Part shown: one piece after another, positions 19,140-27,407 of the stretch | Layout of the letters: each line of letters starts with the position of its first letter | How positions within the stretch are numbered: the first letter of the stretch is position 1 | Origin: Streptomyces sp. H27-H1 | GTDB lineage: Bacteria > Actinomycetota > Actinomycetes > Streptomycetales > Streptomycetaceae | DNA: 64,000 nucleotides | Direction: 5' to 3' | Assembly (NCBI RefSeq): GCF_026627445.1 | Contig: NZ_JAPNLJ010000004.1 | Coordinates: forward strand, 1 to 64,000 | The notes under the pieces: generated by a model | The model's input: only the letters and a program-made list of their open reading frames with translations | What the model was told of the DNA's origin: nothing | Database searches by the model: none | Program-made: the position numbers and the translations under genes

Positions 19140-20395
19140 GCCAGGTGCTCCTTGTTGTGCGCCAGCAGCCGGTCCGTCAGGCCCTCGGCGAGCTCGAACT
19201 GGCCGACCAGCGGGTGCGCCAGCAGCGCCTTGAAGACCCGCTCGCGGCCACCCCGCAGTGCCGCGTCCAGCGCGAGGTCCTCGTACGCCGTGACGTTGGC
19301 GATGAGCCCCGCGTACAGCGGGTCCAGCCGGGGTACGGCCAGCGGGGTCGGTCCGGAGCGGTCCACCCGGGCCTGCACCTCGATGACCGCGTCGTCCGGG
19401 AGGAAGGGCAGGGTGCCGTTGTTCAGCGTGTTGACCACCTGCAGGGCGCTCCCGCCGTCACCCAGCAGGGCCGCGGCCAGGTCCACCGCCGCCTCCGAGT
19501 AGAAGGCGCCGCCCCGCTTGGCGAGCAGTTCCGGCTTCTCGTCCAGCGCGGGATCCCCGTACAGGCCGAGCAGTTCCTTCTCCATCGCGGCGACCTCGGC
19601 GGCCCGCGAGGGCTTGGTCCCGAGCTCCCGGACCACCTCGTCGTGCGCGTAGAAGTAGCGCAGGTAGTACGAGGGGACCACCCCGAGCCGGTCCAGCACC
19701 CGACGCGGCAGGCGCAGGTCTCCGGCGATGGCGTCGCCGTGCTGCGCGATCAGCTGCGGCAGCAGGTTCTCGCCCTCCGGCCCGCCCTTGCGGACCCCCA
19801 GCTCCCAGGTGAGGTGGTTGAGGCCCACGTGGTCGAGGTAGATGTCGGCGGGCGTCAGGTCCAGCATCGCGGCGAACCTGCGCTGGAAGCCGATGGCCAC
19901 GTTGCACAGCCCGACCGTCTTGTGCCCGGCCTGGAGCAGGGCGCGGGTGACGATCCCGACCGGGTTGGTGAAGTCGATGATCCACGCGTCGGGGTTGGAG
20001 CGCCGGACCCGCTCGGCGATGTCGAGGACCACCGGGACCGTGCGCAGCGCCTTGGCGAGCCCGCCCGCGCCGGTGGTCTCCTGGCCCACGCAGCCGCACT
20101 CCAGCGGCCAGGTCTCGTCCTGGAGCCGGGCCGCCTGCCCGCCGATGCGCAGTTGCAGCAGCACCGCGTCCGCGTCGGCGACGCCCGCGTCGAGGTCGGA
20201 GGTGGTGGTGATCAGGCCCGGGTGCCCCTGCTTGGCGAATATCCGCCGGGCCAGACCACCGATCAGCTCCAGCCGCTCGGCGGCCGGGTCGATCAGCACC
20301 AGCTCGCTGATGGGCAGGGTGTCGCGCAGCCGCGCGAACCCGTCGATCAGTTCGGGGGTGTAGGTGGAACCGCCGCCGACTACTGCGAGTTTCAT
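19130..20395 (-). CDS. csnH: Family 4 glycoside hydrolase (CsnH-like)
   Basis: 421 residues. The N-terminal NAD-binding loop is VVGGGSTYTPELI, followed by IDPAAERLELI, DFTNPVGIVT, GLCNVAIGFQ (the metal-binding Cys-Asn region) and GLNHLTWE. These define GH4, which cleaves through NAD+-dependent oxidation and Mn2+ and often prefers 6-phosphorylated sugars. General annotation would be 6-phospho-beta-glucosidase. Sitting with a sugar kinase and chitosan-oligosaccharide-type ABC genes, it more likely acts on glucosamine oligomers. No PTS gene is near, so any phosphate must come from the kinase. Confidence 0.88.
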   Translation of the reverse strand: MKLAVVGGGSTYTPELIDGFARLRDTLPISELVLIDPAAERLELIGGLARRIFAKQGHPGLITTTSDLDAGVADADAVLLQLRIGGQAARLQDETWPLECGCVGQETTGAGGLAKALRTVPVVLDIAERVRRSNPDAWIIDFTNPVGIVTRALLQAGHKTVGLCNVAIGFQRRFAAMLDLTPADIYLDHVGLNHLTWELGVRKGGPEGENLLPQLIAQHGDAIAGDLRLPRRVLDRLGVVPSYYLRYFYAHDEVVRELGTKPSRAAEVAAMEKELLGLYGDPALDEKPELLAKRGGAFYSEAAVDLAAALLGDGGSALQVVNTLNNGTLPFLPDDAVIEVQARVDRSGPTPLAVPRLDPLYAGLIANVTAYEDLALDAALRGGRERVFKALLAHPLVGQFELAEGLTDRLLAHNKEHLAWA

Positions 20396-20400
20396 GGACA

Positions 20401-21318
20401 CTAGCCTTTCACTCCGGTAAGGGTGACGCCCTCGACGAATGCCTTCTGGGCGAAGAAGAAGAGGACGATCACCGGGGCCATGACCAGCACGGTTGCCGCC
20501 ATGGTCAGGTTCCAGTTGGTGTGGTGGGCGCCCTTGAAGGACTCCAGTCCGTAACTGAGGGTCCAGGCGGCCGGGTTGTCGGACGCGTAGATCTGCGGGC
20601 CGAAGTAGTCGTTCCAGGCGGCGAAGAACTGGAACAGGGCCACGGCTGCGATCCCGGGCTTCGCCATGGGCAGGACCACCCGGAGCAGGGTGCGCAGTTC
20701 GCCGCAGCCGTCGACCTTCGCCGCGTCGAGGTACTCGTTCGGGATGGTCAGCAGGAACTGGCGCAGCAGGAAGATGGAGAAGGCGTCGCCGAAGGCCATC
20801 GGGATGATCAGTGGCCACAGGGTGCCGGACAGGTCCAGCTGCTTGGCCCAGAACAGGTACATCGGGATGACGACCACCTGGGGCGGCAGCATCATCATGG
20901 CGATCACCAGCAGCAGCGACAGCCGCCGGCCGCGGAAGCGGAACTTGGCGAGCGCGTAGGCGACGGGCACCGAGGAGACCACGGTCAGCAGGGTGCCGAG
21001 GCCCGCGTACAGCAGGGTGTTGCGCCACCAGGTCAGGAAGCCGGGGGTGTCCCACACCTTCGCGTAGTTGTCCCACTCCCAGCTGTGCGGCCACAGGTCG
21101 CGGGTCAGCGCCTGCTGGTCGCTCATCACCGAGGTGAGGAAGAGGAACACGAAGGGGAGGATGAAGAAGAGTGCCGCCGCGACGCCGAGGGAGTGCACGG
21201 CGACCCAGTGCAGGGCGGCCTGGCGGCGCGCGGTGCGCACGGCCTGTGCGGAGTCCGCCGTACCGGATGCGGCCGGACGCGGGGTCCGCCGCGTGCCGGG
21301 GGTGAGGGTCTGGCTCAT
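20401..21318 (-). CDS. csnG: Carbohydrate ABC permease, MalG type (CsnG-like)
   Basis: 305 residues with six membrane spans and the inner-membrane EAA loop (EYLDAAKVDGCGELRTLLRVVLP), where the ATPase docks. The N-terminal 40 residues are a polar extension. ATG 21318 has AGGTGA 8 nt upstream. GTG 21330 is an alternative. It follows the MalF-type permease with almost no gap. No ATPase gene is present, as usual for Streptomyces sugar importers that share MsiK. Confidence 0.9.
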   Translation of the reverse strand: MSQTLTPGTRRTPRPAASGTADSAQAVRTARRQAALHWVAVHSLGVAAALFFILPFVFLFLTSVMSDQQALTRDLWPHSWEWDNYAKVWDTPGFLTWWRNTLLYAGLGTLLTVVSSVPVAYALAKFRFRGRRLSLLLVIAMMMLPPQVVVIPMYLFWAKQLDLSGTLWPLIIPMAFGDAFSIFLLRQFLLTIPNEYLDAAKVDGCGELRTLLRVVLPMAKPGIAAVALFQFFAAWNDYFGPQIYASDNPAAWTLSYGLESFKGAHHTNWNLTMAATVLVMAPVIVLFFFAQKAFVEGVTLTGVKG

Positions 21319-21322
21319 GTCC

Positions 21323-22273
21323 TCAGTCACCTGCCTCGATCAGGCCGCCGCGCCGCCGCATGAGCAGCGCGGTGAAGGCCATGGAGAGGGCGAACAGCAC
21401 CAGGGCGACCACGCAGGCGGTGCCGTAGTCGAAGCGCTGGAAGCCGACGTTGTAGATGACCTGGGGCAGGGTCAGCGTGGACTTGTCGGGGTACCCGGGC
21501 TCGGACTGCTGGCCCGAGCCGCCCATCACGCCGGACGCCACCTTCCCCGCCACCAGGGGCTGTGTGTAGAACTGCATCGCCTGGATGACCCCGGTGACCA
21601 CCGCGAACAGGATGATCGGCGAGATGTTCGGCAGGGTGATGTGGCGGAAACGCGCCGGCGCTCCGGCGCCGTCCAGCTCGGCGGCCTCGTACTGCTCGCG
21701 CGGTACGTCGAGCAGCGCGGCCATGAAGATGACCATCAGGTCGCCCACCCCCCACACGGCGAGTGCGGTCAGCGCCGGCTTGGACCAGGCGGGGTCCGTG
21801 AACCAGCCGGGCGTGGGCAGTCCGACGGCGTCCAGCAGGGTGTTCACCGGGCCGGTGCCCGGGTTGAGCAGAAACACGAAGGCCAGGGTCGCGGCCACCG
21901 GAGGAGCCAGGTAGGGCAGGTAGAACAGGGTGCGGAAGATGCCCGTACCCATCTTGATCTTCGTGATGAGCAGACCGATGCCGAGCCCGAAGGCGACCCG
22001 GCAGGCGACCATGACCACGACCAGCCACAGGGTGTTGCGCATGGCCGGCCAGAACATCGGGAGGTCGGAGAAGACGTAGGTCCAGTTGTCCAGCCCGTTG
22101 AAGACGGGCGGGCGGAAGCCGTCGTACTTGGTGAAGGAGAAGTAGACGGTGGAGACGAGCGGGTAGGCGAAGAAGACGCCGAACCCGATCAGCCAGGGCG
22201 ACATGAAGGCCGCCGTGCGCAGCGCGGACTTGCGGCGCCTGGTGCGCAGCTCGGGGGAGAGGGTGCCGGCCAT
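21323..22273 (-). CDS. csnF: Carbohydrate ABC permease, MalF type (CsnF-like)
   Basis: 316 residues, six spans, first at about 20-42 (AAFMSPWLIGFGVFFAYPLV). The EAA loop reads EQYEAAELDGAGAPARFRHITLP. It pairs with the MalG-type permease to form the channel of the importer. It lies 4 bp after the binding-protein gene stop, showing a single transcript. Confidence 0.92.
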   Translation of the reverse strand: MAGTLSPELRTRRRKSALRTAAFMSPWLIGFGVFFAYPLVSTVYFSFTKYDGFRPPVFNGLDNWTYVFSDLPMFWPAMRNTLWLVVVMVACRVAFGLGIGLLITKIKMGTGIFRTLFYLPYLAPPVAATLAFVFLLNPGTGPVNTLLDAVGLPTPGWFTDPAWSKPALTALAVWGVGDLMVIFMAALLDVPREQYEAAELDGAGAPARFRHITLPNISPIILFAVVTGVIQAMQFYTQPLVAGKVASGVMGGSGQQSEPGYPDKSTLTLPQVIYNVGFQRFDYGTACVVALVLFALSMAFTALLMRRRGGLIEAGD

Positions 22274-22277
22274 CGGA

Positions 22278-23612
22278 CTACTTCGCCTTCGCGATGTCCG
22301 TGTCGATCTGCTGGTCGGTCTTGGCGAGACCGGCCGCGATGTCCGCCACGTCGCCCTTTTCGACCGAGTACGCGAAGTCCGTGAAGGTCAACTGGTAGGT
22401 GCCGCCGTCCACCTGCGCCGGGGTGGTGGTCGACTTCGGGTGCTTGGCGATGTCGATGAACGTCTTGAACTCCGGGCTCACCTGGAGCCCCGGGGAGTCC
22501 AGGGCGGCCAGCGTGGACGGCACGTTGTGGATGGCGTTGGCGAACTCCACGACCGCGTCGGTGTCGGTCGTCATGTACTTCGTCAGCTCCCAGGCGACGT
22601 TCTGCTTCTTGCTGCCCGAGGCGATGCCCATGATCGTGCCGGAGAGGTAGCCCTTGCCGTAGTCGGCGAGCTGGTCGTCGGGGACGGGCATCGGCGCGGT
22701 GGCGATCTCGAACTTCACCCCGGCCTCCTTCGCCATGGAGGCCCGCCACTCGCCGTCGATCTGCATCGCCACCAGGCCCTGGTGGAAGGGGTGCTCAGCG
22801 CTCCACTCGTCGCCGAAGGTGGTGCGGAACTTCTCCAGCTTCTCGTACCCGCCGAGCTTGGCGACCAGGTCCTTCTGCGCCGTCAGCATCTTCGTGAAGG
22901 CGGGGTCCTTGGCCAGGTTGGACTTGCCGGCGGCGTCGAAGTACGTCGGGCTCCACATGGCGGCCAGGCGCTGGGGGGCGGTCTCGTAGCCGTGATAGGT
23001 GGGCATGATGCCGAGCTGCTCGTACGAATCGCCCTTGGGCTTCGTCAGCGCCTGCGCGGCGGCCTCGAACTGGCTCCAGGTCTTGGGTGCTTCGGTGATC
23101 CCGGCGGCATCGAAGGCGGTCTTGTTGTAGACGAGGCCGTACGCGTCGTTCAGCAGCGGCAGGGTGCACTGGTTGCCGTTGAACTGGGTGTACTGCATCA
23201 GGGTCTTGGGGAAGACCTTCTCCTTCTCGATCCCGGACTTCTTCAGGAAGGGGTTCAGGTCCGCGAAGGCGCCGGTGTTGCAGAACTTGCCGACGCTGTC
23301 GGTGGTGAAGGAGGCGACCACGTCGGGGGCCTTGTCCCCGCCGGCCCGCAGCGCCTGGTTGATCTTGTCGTCCGTCATGTTGCCCGTGACGTTCACCTTG
23401 ATGTGCGGGTGCGCCTTCTGGAACCGGGCGATGTTGTCCTCGATGGCCTTGATCTCACTGGGGGCGGACCAGCCGTGCCAGAAGTTGAGGGTGACGTCCT
23501 TGTTCGGGTCGTCGGAGGCCGTGTTGGAGGTGGAGCCCGCACACGCGGTGGCGAGTACGGATATCGCGGCGACGACGGTGGCGGCGAGGGTCAGGCGACG
23601 GATTCCGGGCAT
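22278..23612 (-). CDS. csnE: Sugar ABC binding lipoprotein (CsnE-like)
   Basis: 444 residues of the cluster-1 (MalE-like) binding family. The signal peptide ends LATAC, with C24 the likely lipidated cysteine. The mature protein has TLNFWHGWSAPSEIKAIEDN, PDVVASFTTD, LVYNKTAF and PFHQGLVAMQIDGEW, typical of sugar-binding proteins. Context points to chitosan or glucosamine oligosaccharides. It is separated from the repressor gene by 167 bp, enough for a second promoter. Confidence 0.92.
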   Translation of the reverse strand: MPGIRRLTLAATVVAAISVLATACAGSTSNTASDDPNKDVTLNFWHGWSAPSEIKAIEDNIARFQKAHPHIKVNVTGNMTDDKINQALRAGGDKAPDVVASFTTDSVGKFCNTGAFADLNPFLKKSGIEKEKVFPKTLMQYTQFNGNQCTLPLLNDAYGLVYNKTAFDAAGITEAPKTWSQFEAAAQALTKPKGDSYEQLGIMPTYHGYETAPQRLAAMWSPTYFDAAGKSNLAKDPAFTKMLTAQKDLVAKLGGYEKLEKFRTTFGDEWSAEHPFHQGLVAMQIDGEWRASMAKEAGVKFEIATAPMPVPDDQLADYGKGYLSGTIMGIASGSKKQNVAWELTKYMTTDTDAVVEFANAIHNVPSTLAALDSPGLQVSPEFKTFIDIAKHPKSTTTPAQVDGGTYQLTFTDFAYSVEKGDVADIAAGLAKTDQQIDTDIAKAK

Positions 23613-23779
23613 GGCGGAGTCACTCTCTGCGCGGGGGGACTTCCTGGAGGGGTGGTGCGGGTGGGGTGTACGGGGCTGCGTGCGCCGGGGGGCGCGTGTG
23701 GGGCGGGCGCTAGGTGCGGTGCGGGCCGTGCGGGGAGGCGCACGGCGGTTCGGGGTGGTGCGGGGCGGGGTGGTGCGGT

Positions 23780-25027
23780 TCAGCGGCGCGAGGTGTCGAA
23801 GACCTCGTCGCGGGTCGCGGCGAGGGCACTCTCCAATGCCCCGCGCAGTACCGGCCTTTCCCGTACCTCGCCGGTCACCAGCAGGGGCCGGGACGGGGCG
23901 AGGTCGGCGATTTCGGCTTCGAGGAGTTCGCGCAGCGGTTCCCCGCCCGCGATGGTCAGTGCGCCGGAGAGGATCACGATCTCCGGGTCCAGCACGGCGA
24001 CCAGCGAGGCGAGTCCGGTGGCGAGGCCGGTGGCGTACTCCCGCAGGAGTTCCAGATTGGCCCCCTCGGGTGCGGCGGCGGCCTGGGCGAGCAGCGCGGC
24101 GGCCGCTTCGACCGCAGCCCCGGACTCGGCCCCGTGCACGGCCCCGTGCACCGAGCCGCCCCCGGCCGCGGCGGCCGGGGGTGCTTCGACGCCGAGCCGG
24201 GCCGCCATCGCGGGCAGCACCTGCACGCCGGCCAGCTCCTGGTAGCCGCCGGAGTTGACCCGGGTGACCTGGCGGACGAGCGGGTGCCCGGCGACCGGCA
24301 GGAAGCCGATCTCCCCGGCGCCGCCGGTCCACCCGCGGTGCAGCCGGCCGCCGAGCACGAGGGCGGCCCCGAGGCCCTCCTCGTTCCACAGCAGGACGAA
24401 GTCCTCGTGGCCGCGGGCGGCTCCGAGCCGCTGTTCGGCGACGGCGGCGAGGTTCACGTCGTTCTCGTACTCGACCGGCATCGGCAGGGCCGCGGCGAGC
24501 TCGTCGAGGAGCGTGGGGGACTGCCAGCCCTCCAGGTGGTCGGCGTAGCGCAGCACCCCGGTGCGGGGGTCGAAGGAGCCGGGGGTCGCGATGACCAGCC
24601 GGTGGATGTCGGCGAGGTGCAGCCCGGCGTCCTTGACGGCCTCGCCGAGGGCGCGGGTGACCTGCTCGACCGGCCCGGTGCCCTCCGCGTAGGGGAGCTC
24701 GTGGCTGCCGGTCACCTCACCGGTGAGGTCGGCGACGGAGGCGAGGATCCGGCCCGGCGTGACGTCGAGTCCGGCGACGTACGCGGCCCGCGCGTTGACG
24801 GCGTAGAGCTGCGCGTTGGGGCCGGGGCGGCCGGTGGCGGTGCCGGTGGCGACGACGAGCCCGGCGGCCTCCAGGCGGGCCAGCAGCTGGGAGGCGGTGG
24901 GCTTCGAGAGGCCGGTGAGATGCCCGATCCGGGTCCGGGACAGCGGACCGTGCGTCAGCAGGAGCTCGAGCGCGGCCCGGTCGTTCAGGGCGCGCAACAG
25001 GCTGGGCGTACCGGGGGTGGCGGGCAT
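23780..25027 (-). CDS. csnR: ROK-family transcriptional repressor (CsnR-like)
   Basis: 415 residues. A winged-helix N-terminus (LLLTHGPLSRTRIGHLTGLSKPTASQLLARLEAAG, in two helices) binds DNA. A ROK sugar-kinase fold follows (VAGLDVTPGRILASVADL, VNLAAVAEQRLG). The C-terminal half lacks the CxCGxxGCxE zinc motif of active ROK kinases, as expected for a regulator. It begins the csn-type operon, and a 15-bp palindrome 33 bp upstream of its start suggests autoregulation. Confidence 0.9.
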   Translation of the reverse strand: MPATPGTPSLLRALNDRAALELLLTHGPLSRTRIGHLTGLSKPTASQLLARLEAAGLVVATGTATGRPGPNAQLYAVNARAAYVAGLDVTPGRILASVADLTGEVTGSHELPYAEGTGPVEQVTRALGEAVKDAGLHLADIHRLVIATPGSFDPRTGVLRYADHLEGWQSPTLLDELAAALPMPVEYENDVNLAAVAEQRLGAARGHEDFVLLWNEEGLGAALVLGGRLHRGWTGGAGEIGFLPVAGHPLVRQVTRVNSGGYQELAGVQVLPAMAARLGVEAPPAAAAGGGSVHGAVHGAESGAAVEAAAALLAQAAAAPEGANLELLREYATGLATGLASLVAVLDPEIVILSGALTIAGGEPLRELLEAEIADLAPSRPLLVTGEVRERPVLRGALESALAATRDEVFDTSRR

Positions 25028-25059
25028 GGGGTTGCTTCTCCCTCACCGAGGTGAACTGT

Positions 25060-25074
25060 TAGGTAAGTTTCCTA
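25060..25074. promoter_or_regulatory. ROK-type operator upstream of csnR
   Basis: TAGGTAAGTTTCCTA is a dyad of the form TAGG-n-AA-n-TT-n-CCTA, perfect at all paired positions shown. It lies 33 bp before the repressor gene start and matches the TTAGGAAAGTTTCCTAA-like operators of actinobacterial ROK repressors. It probably binds the csnR product. Confidence 0.75.
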
Positions 25075-25190
25075 TTGGTGGGTCGCTCGTGTCAATGCCG
25101 AGTCAGGGCCCAGTCAGGGCCCATGCCGGCGCCGTGCTCCCACCGTTTTCTCCCCATGGTCTCCCCACGGGCCCTGCACCCCGGCATGCG

Positions 25191-25223
25191 GCTGCCCCCG
25201 CAGGTCGGACCTGCGGGGGCAGC
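25191..25223 (-). terminator. 16-bp perfect stem after mscS
   Basis: Arms 25191-25206 and 25208-25223 are exact inverted repeats around a single G. The stem begins 22 bp after the mscS stop on the minus strand. No T-run follows. It should end mscS transcription before csnR. Confidence 0.75.
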
Positions 25224-25244
25224 GGCGTACGGATGGGGCGGGTG

Positions 25245-26357
25245 TTACTTGCTGATGCGCGGTCCCGAGCCCGAGCCCGATCCCGAGGAGCCGCCCACGG
25301 CCGGCGCCGGGATGGGCGTGGTGGCCAGGGACTGCGGCGAGGCCGGGTTCGCCATCGCCGACGGCGCGGCGACGGAGGCCGACGGATCGGCCGGGTCCTC
25401 GTCCTCGTCGGCCGCCGGCAGGCCCCCGACGATCCCGATACCCGCGGCGTCGAAGGCGTCCTTGATGCGCCAGCGCAGCTCGCGCTCCACGGTGAACTGC
25501 TGGCCCGGCATCGTCTTCGCCGACACCTTCACCGTCATGGAGGCCAGCAGCACCTCGTCCAGGCCCAGTACCTCCACCGGACCCCACAGCCGCTCGTCCC
25601 ACGGGGACTCCTTGGCCATGGTGTCGGCGATCTCCTGGATGACCTCTCGGATGCGCGAAAGGCTCTCGGTCGGCTTGACCTGCACGGCCACGGCGGCGGT
25701 GGCCCAGCCCTGGCTGAGGTTGCCGATCCGCTTGATCTCGCCGTTGCGGACGTACCAGATCTCCCCGTTGTCACCGCGCAGCTTGGTGACGCGCAGACCC
25801 ACCTCGACGACCTCGCCCGAGGCCACCCCGGCGTCGATCTTGTCGCCGACCCCGTACTGGTCCTCGAGGATCATGAACACGCCGGAGAGGAAGTCCGTGA
25901 CCAGGTTCCGGGCGCCGAAACCGATCGCCACACCGGCGACACCGGCGCTCGCCAGCAGCGGCCCCAGATTGATGTCGAGCGCGCCGAGCACCATCAGGCC
26001 CGCCGTGCCGAGGATCAGGAACGAGGCCACCGAACGCAGCACCGAACCGATGGCCTCGGACCGCTGGCGGCGCCGCTCGGCGTTGACCAGCAGCCCGCCC
26101 AGGGCCGTGCCCTCGACGGCCTCGGCACCGCGGTTCATCCGGGTGATCAGCTTCGTCAGCGATTTGCGGACCACCGAGCGCAGGGCGAAGGCGATGACCA
26201 GGATGAGGAGGATCCGCAGGCCCAGGTAAAGCCATCCGGCCCAGTTCTCCTCGATGAAACTGGCGGCGTTCGTCACGTTCTCGTGCGTATCTCTGATCGT
26301 TTGGGACGCGTCCGGGGTGTCGGCTGCGAGGGGGAGCAGGGCGGCAGGCCTGGGCAC
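25245..26357 (-). CDS. MscS-family mechanosensitive channel
   Basis: 370 residues. Hydrophobic spans lie near residues 40-60 and 105-130. The pore helix region is LLASAGVAGVAIGFGARNLVTDF, followed by the beta domain GVFMILEDQYGVGDKIDAG. The C-terminus after about 310 is an Asp/Pro/Ser-rich disordered tail. It would open under membrane tension to release solutes. GTG 26357 is preceded by GGAGG at 8 nt; GTG 26372 is less well placed. Confidence 0.92.
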   Translation of the reverse strand: MPRPAALLPLAADTPDASQTIRDTHENVTNAASFIEENWAGWLYLGLRILLILVIAFALRSVVRKSLTKLITRMNRGAEAVEGTALGGLLVNAERRRQRSEAIGSVLRSVASFLILGTAGLMVLGALDINLGPLLASAGVAGVAIGFGARNLVTDFLSGVFMILEDQYGVGDKIDAGVASGEVVEVGLRVTKLRGDNGEIWYVRNGEIKRIGNLSQGWATAAVAVQVKPTESLSRIREVIQEIADTMAKESPWDERLWGPVEVLGLDEVLLASMTVKVSAKTMPGQQFTVERELRWRIKDAFDAAGIGIVGGLPAADEDEDPADPSASVAAPSAMANPASPQSLATTPIPAPAVGGSSGSGSGSGPRISK

Positions 26358-26616
26358 GGCGGAAACCTCCACATGTAGCGTCCTGCCCGCGAAAGGGTGC
26401 GAGCGAGCAGACCATCCACCCTAACGGGGCACTTGCCCGAGCTTGTTGCCCTGTTCGAGGGAGAGACCAGACTCACGCGGGAATGAAGCGTGTGGTTGAA
26501 AACACCTCGGACCCGTTACGGGCGCGTGGTGGCGCTTCGACCAGCCGTAAGGGGAGACTGGAAGGCAGATCGTCCCGGCGCGAGCCACGCGCCGCCGACG
26601 TACAAGGAGGCAGTCC

Positions 26617-27168
26617 GTGCCGCACGTCCTGGTCCTCAACGCGTCGTACGAGCCCCTTGGCGTCGTACCGCTCCGTCGAGCGCTCGTCCTCGTCCTGGAG
26701 AACAAAGCGGTCTCCCTGGAAGAGTCCGGCGCCTTTCTGCACAGCGCGACAAGGGCCCTCCCCGCGCCCAGCGTGGTTCGGCTCAAGCGCTTCGTGCGGG
26801 TCCCCTACCGGGGGCCCGTTCCGCTCACCCGGCGCGCGCTGTTCGCCCGGGACGGCGGTCGCTGCATGTACTGCGGGGCCGTCGCCACCAGTGTCGACCA
26901 CGTCGTCCCGCGCAGCCGGGGCGGGCAGCACGCCTGGGACAACGTCGTCGCCGCGTGCCGTCGCTGCAACCACGTCAAGGCAGACCGGCACCTCGTCGAC
27001 CTCGGCTGGCGGCTGCGGCACCAGCCGGCCCCGCCGTCCGGGCTGGCCTGGCGGATCATCGGGACGGGGCACCGGGATCCGTGCTGGATGCCGTACCTCC
27101 AGCCGTACGGGGCGGAAGACGCGCTGGACCGCATCGGGGTACCGGTCGCGGTAGCGGCCGCGTCGTAG
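26617..27168 (+). CDS. HNH endonuclease-family protein
   Basis: 183 residues. The N-terminus (VLVLNASYEPLGVVPLRRAL) is the conserved lead-in of a bacterial HNH subfamily. The nuclease core has CMYCG (C83, C86), DHVVPRSRGG with D94-H95, N110 and CRRCNHVKADR (C114, C117), giving a zinc-stabilised beta-beta-alpha metal fold. GTG start with AAGGAGG 6 nt upstream. Function unknown; these solitary, widely conserved proteins are not clearly tied to phage or restriction. Confidence 0.92.
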   Translation: MPHVLVLNASYEPLGVVPLRRALVLVLENKAVSLEESGAFLHSATRALPAPSVVRLKRFVRVPYRGPVPLTRRALFARDGGRCMYCGAVATSVDHVVPRSRGGQHAWDNVVAACRRCNHVKADRHLVDLGWRLRHQPAPPSGLAWRIIGTGHRDPCWMPYLQPYGAEDALDRIGVPVAVAAAS

Positions 27169-27254
27169 CCGGTCCGGCTCCCGGGCGCTGCCCGGCCCCG
27201 GTCCGCGAACTCACCCAGCTACCGCTGGGAGGGGCCCCCGGGGCCGGGCTGTAC

Positions 27255-27320
27255 TGCTCCTGGGGCTCCGCCCCGGACCCCGCGCCTCAGTCGTCGGCGA
27301 GGCTTGGTCTGGCCGGCGCC
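27255..27320. repeat. Dispersed intergenic repeat, copy 1
   Basis: Contains GGGGC-TCC-GCCCC (27262-27274), then CGGACCCCGCGCCTCAGTC and GGCGAGGCTTGG. The reverse complement lines up with 37200-37270. This family of hairpin-containing elements recurs in Streptomyces intergenic regions. Here it lies between two convergent genes and may act in termination. Confidence 0.65.
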
Positions 27321-27407
27321 CCAGGCAGCGGTGCCGCGCGGGGCGACGGGTCCGGGGCGGAACTCCGGGGAGCGGGGAAGGGCGGGGAGGGACCTGCCCC
27401 CGCAGGG

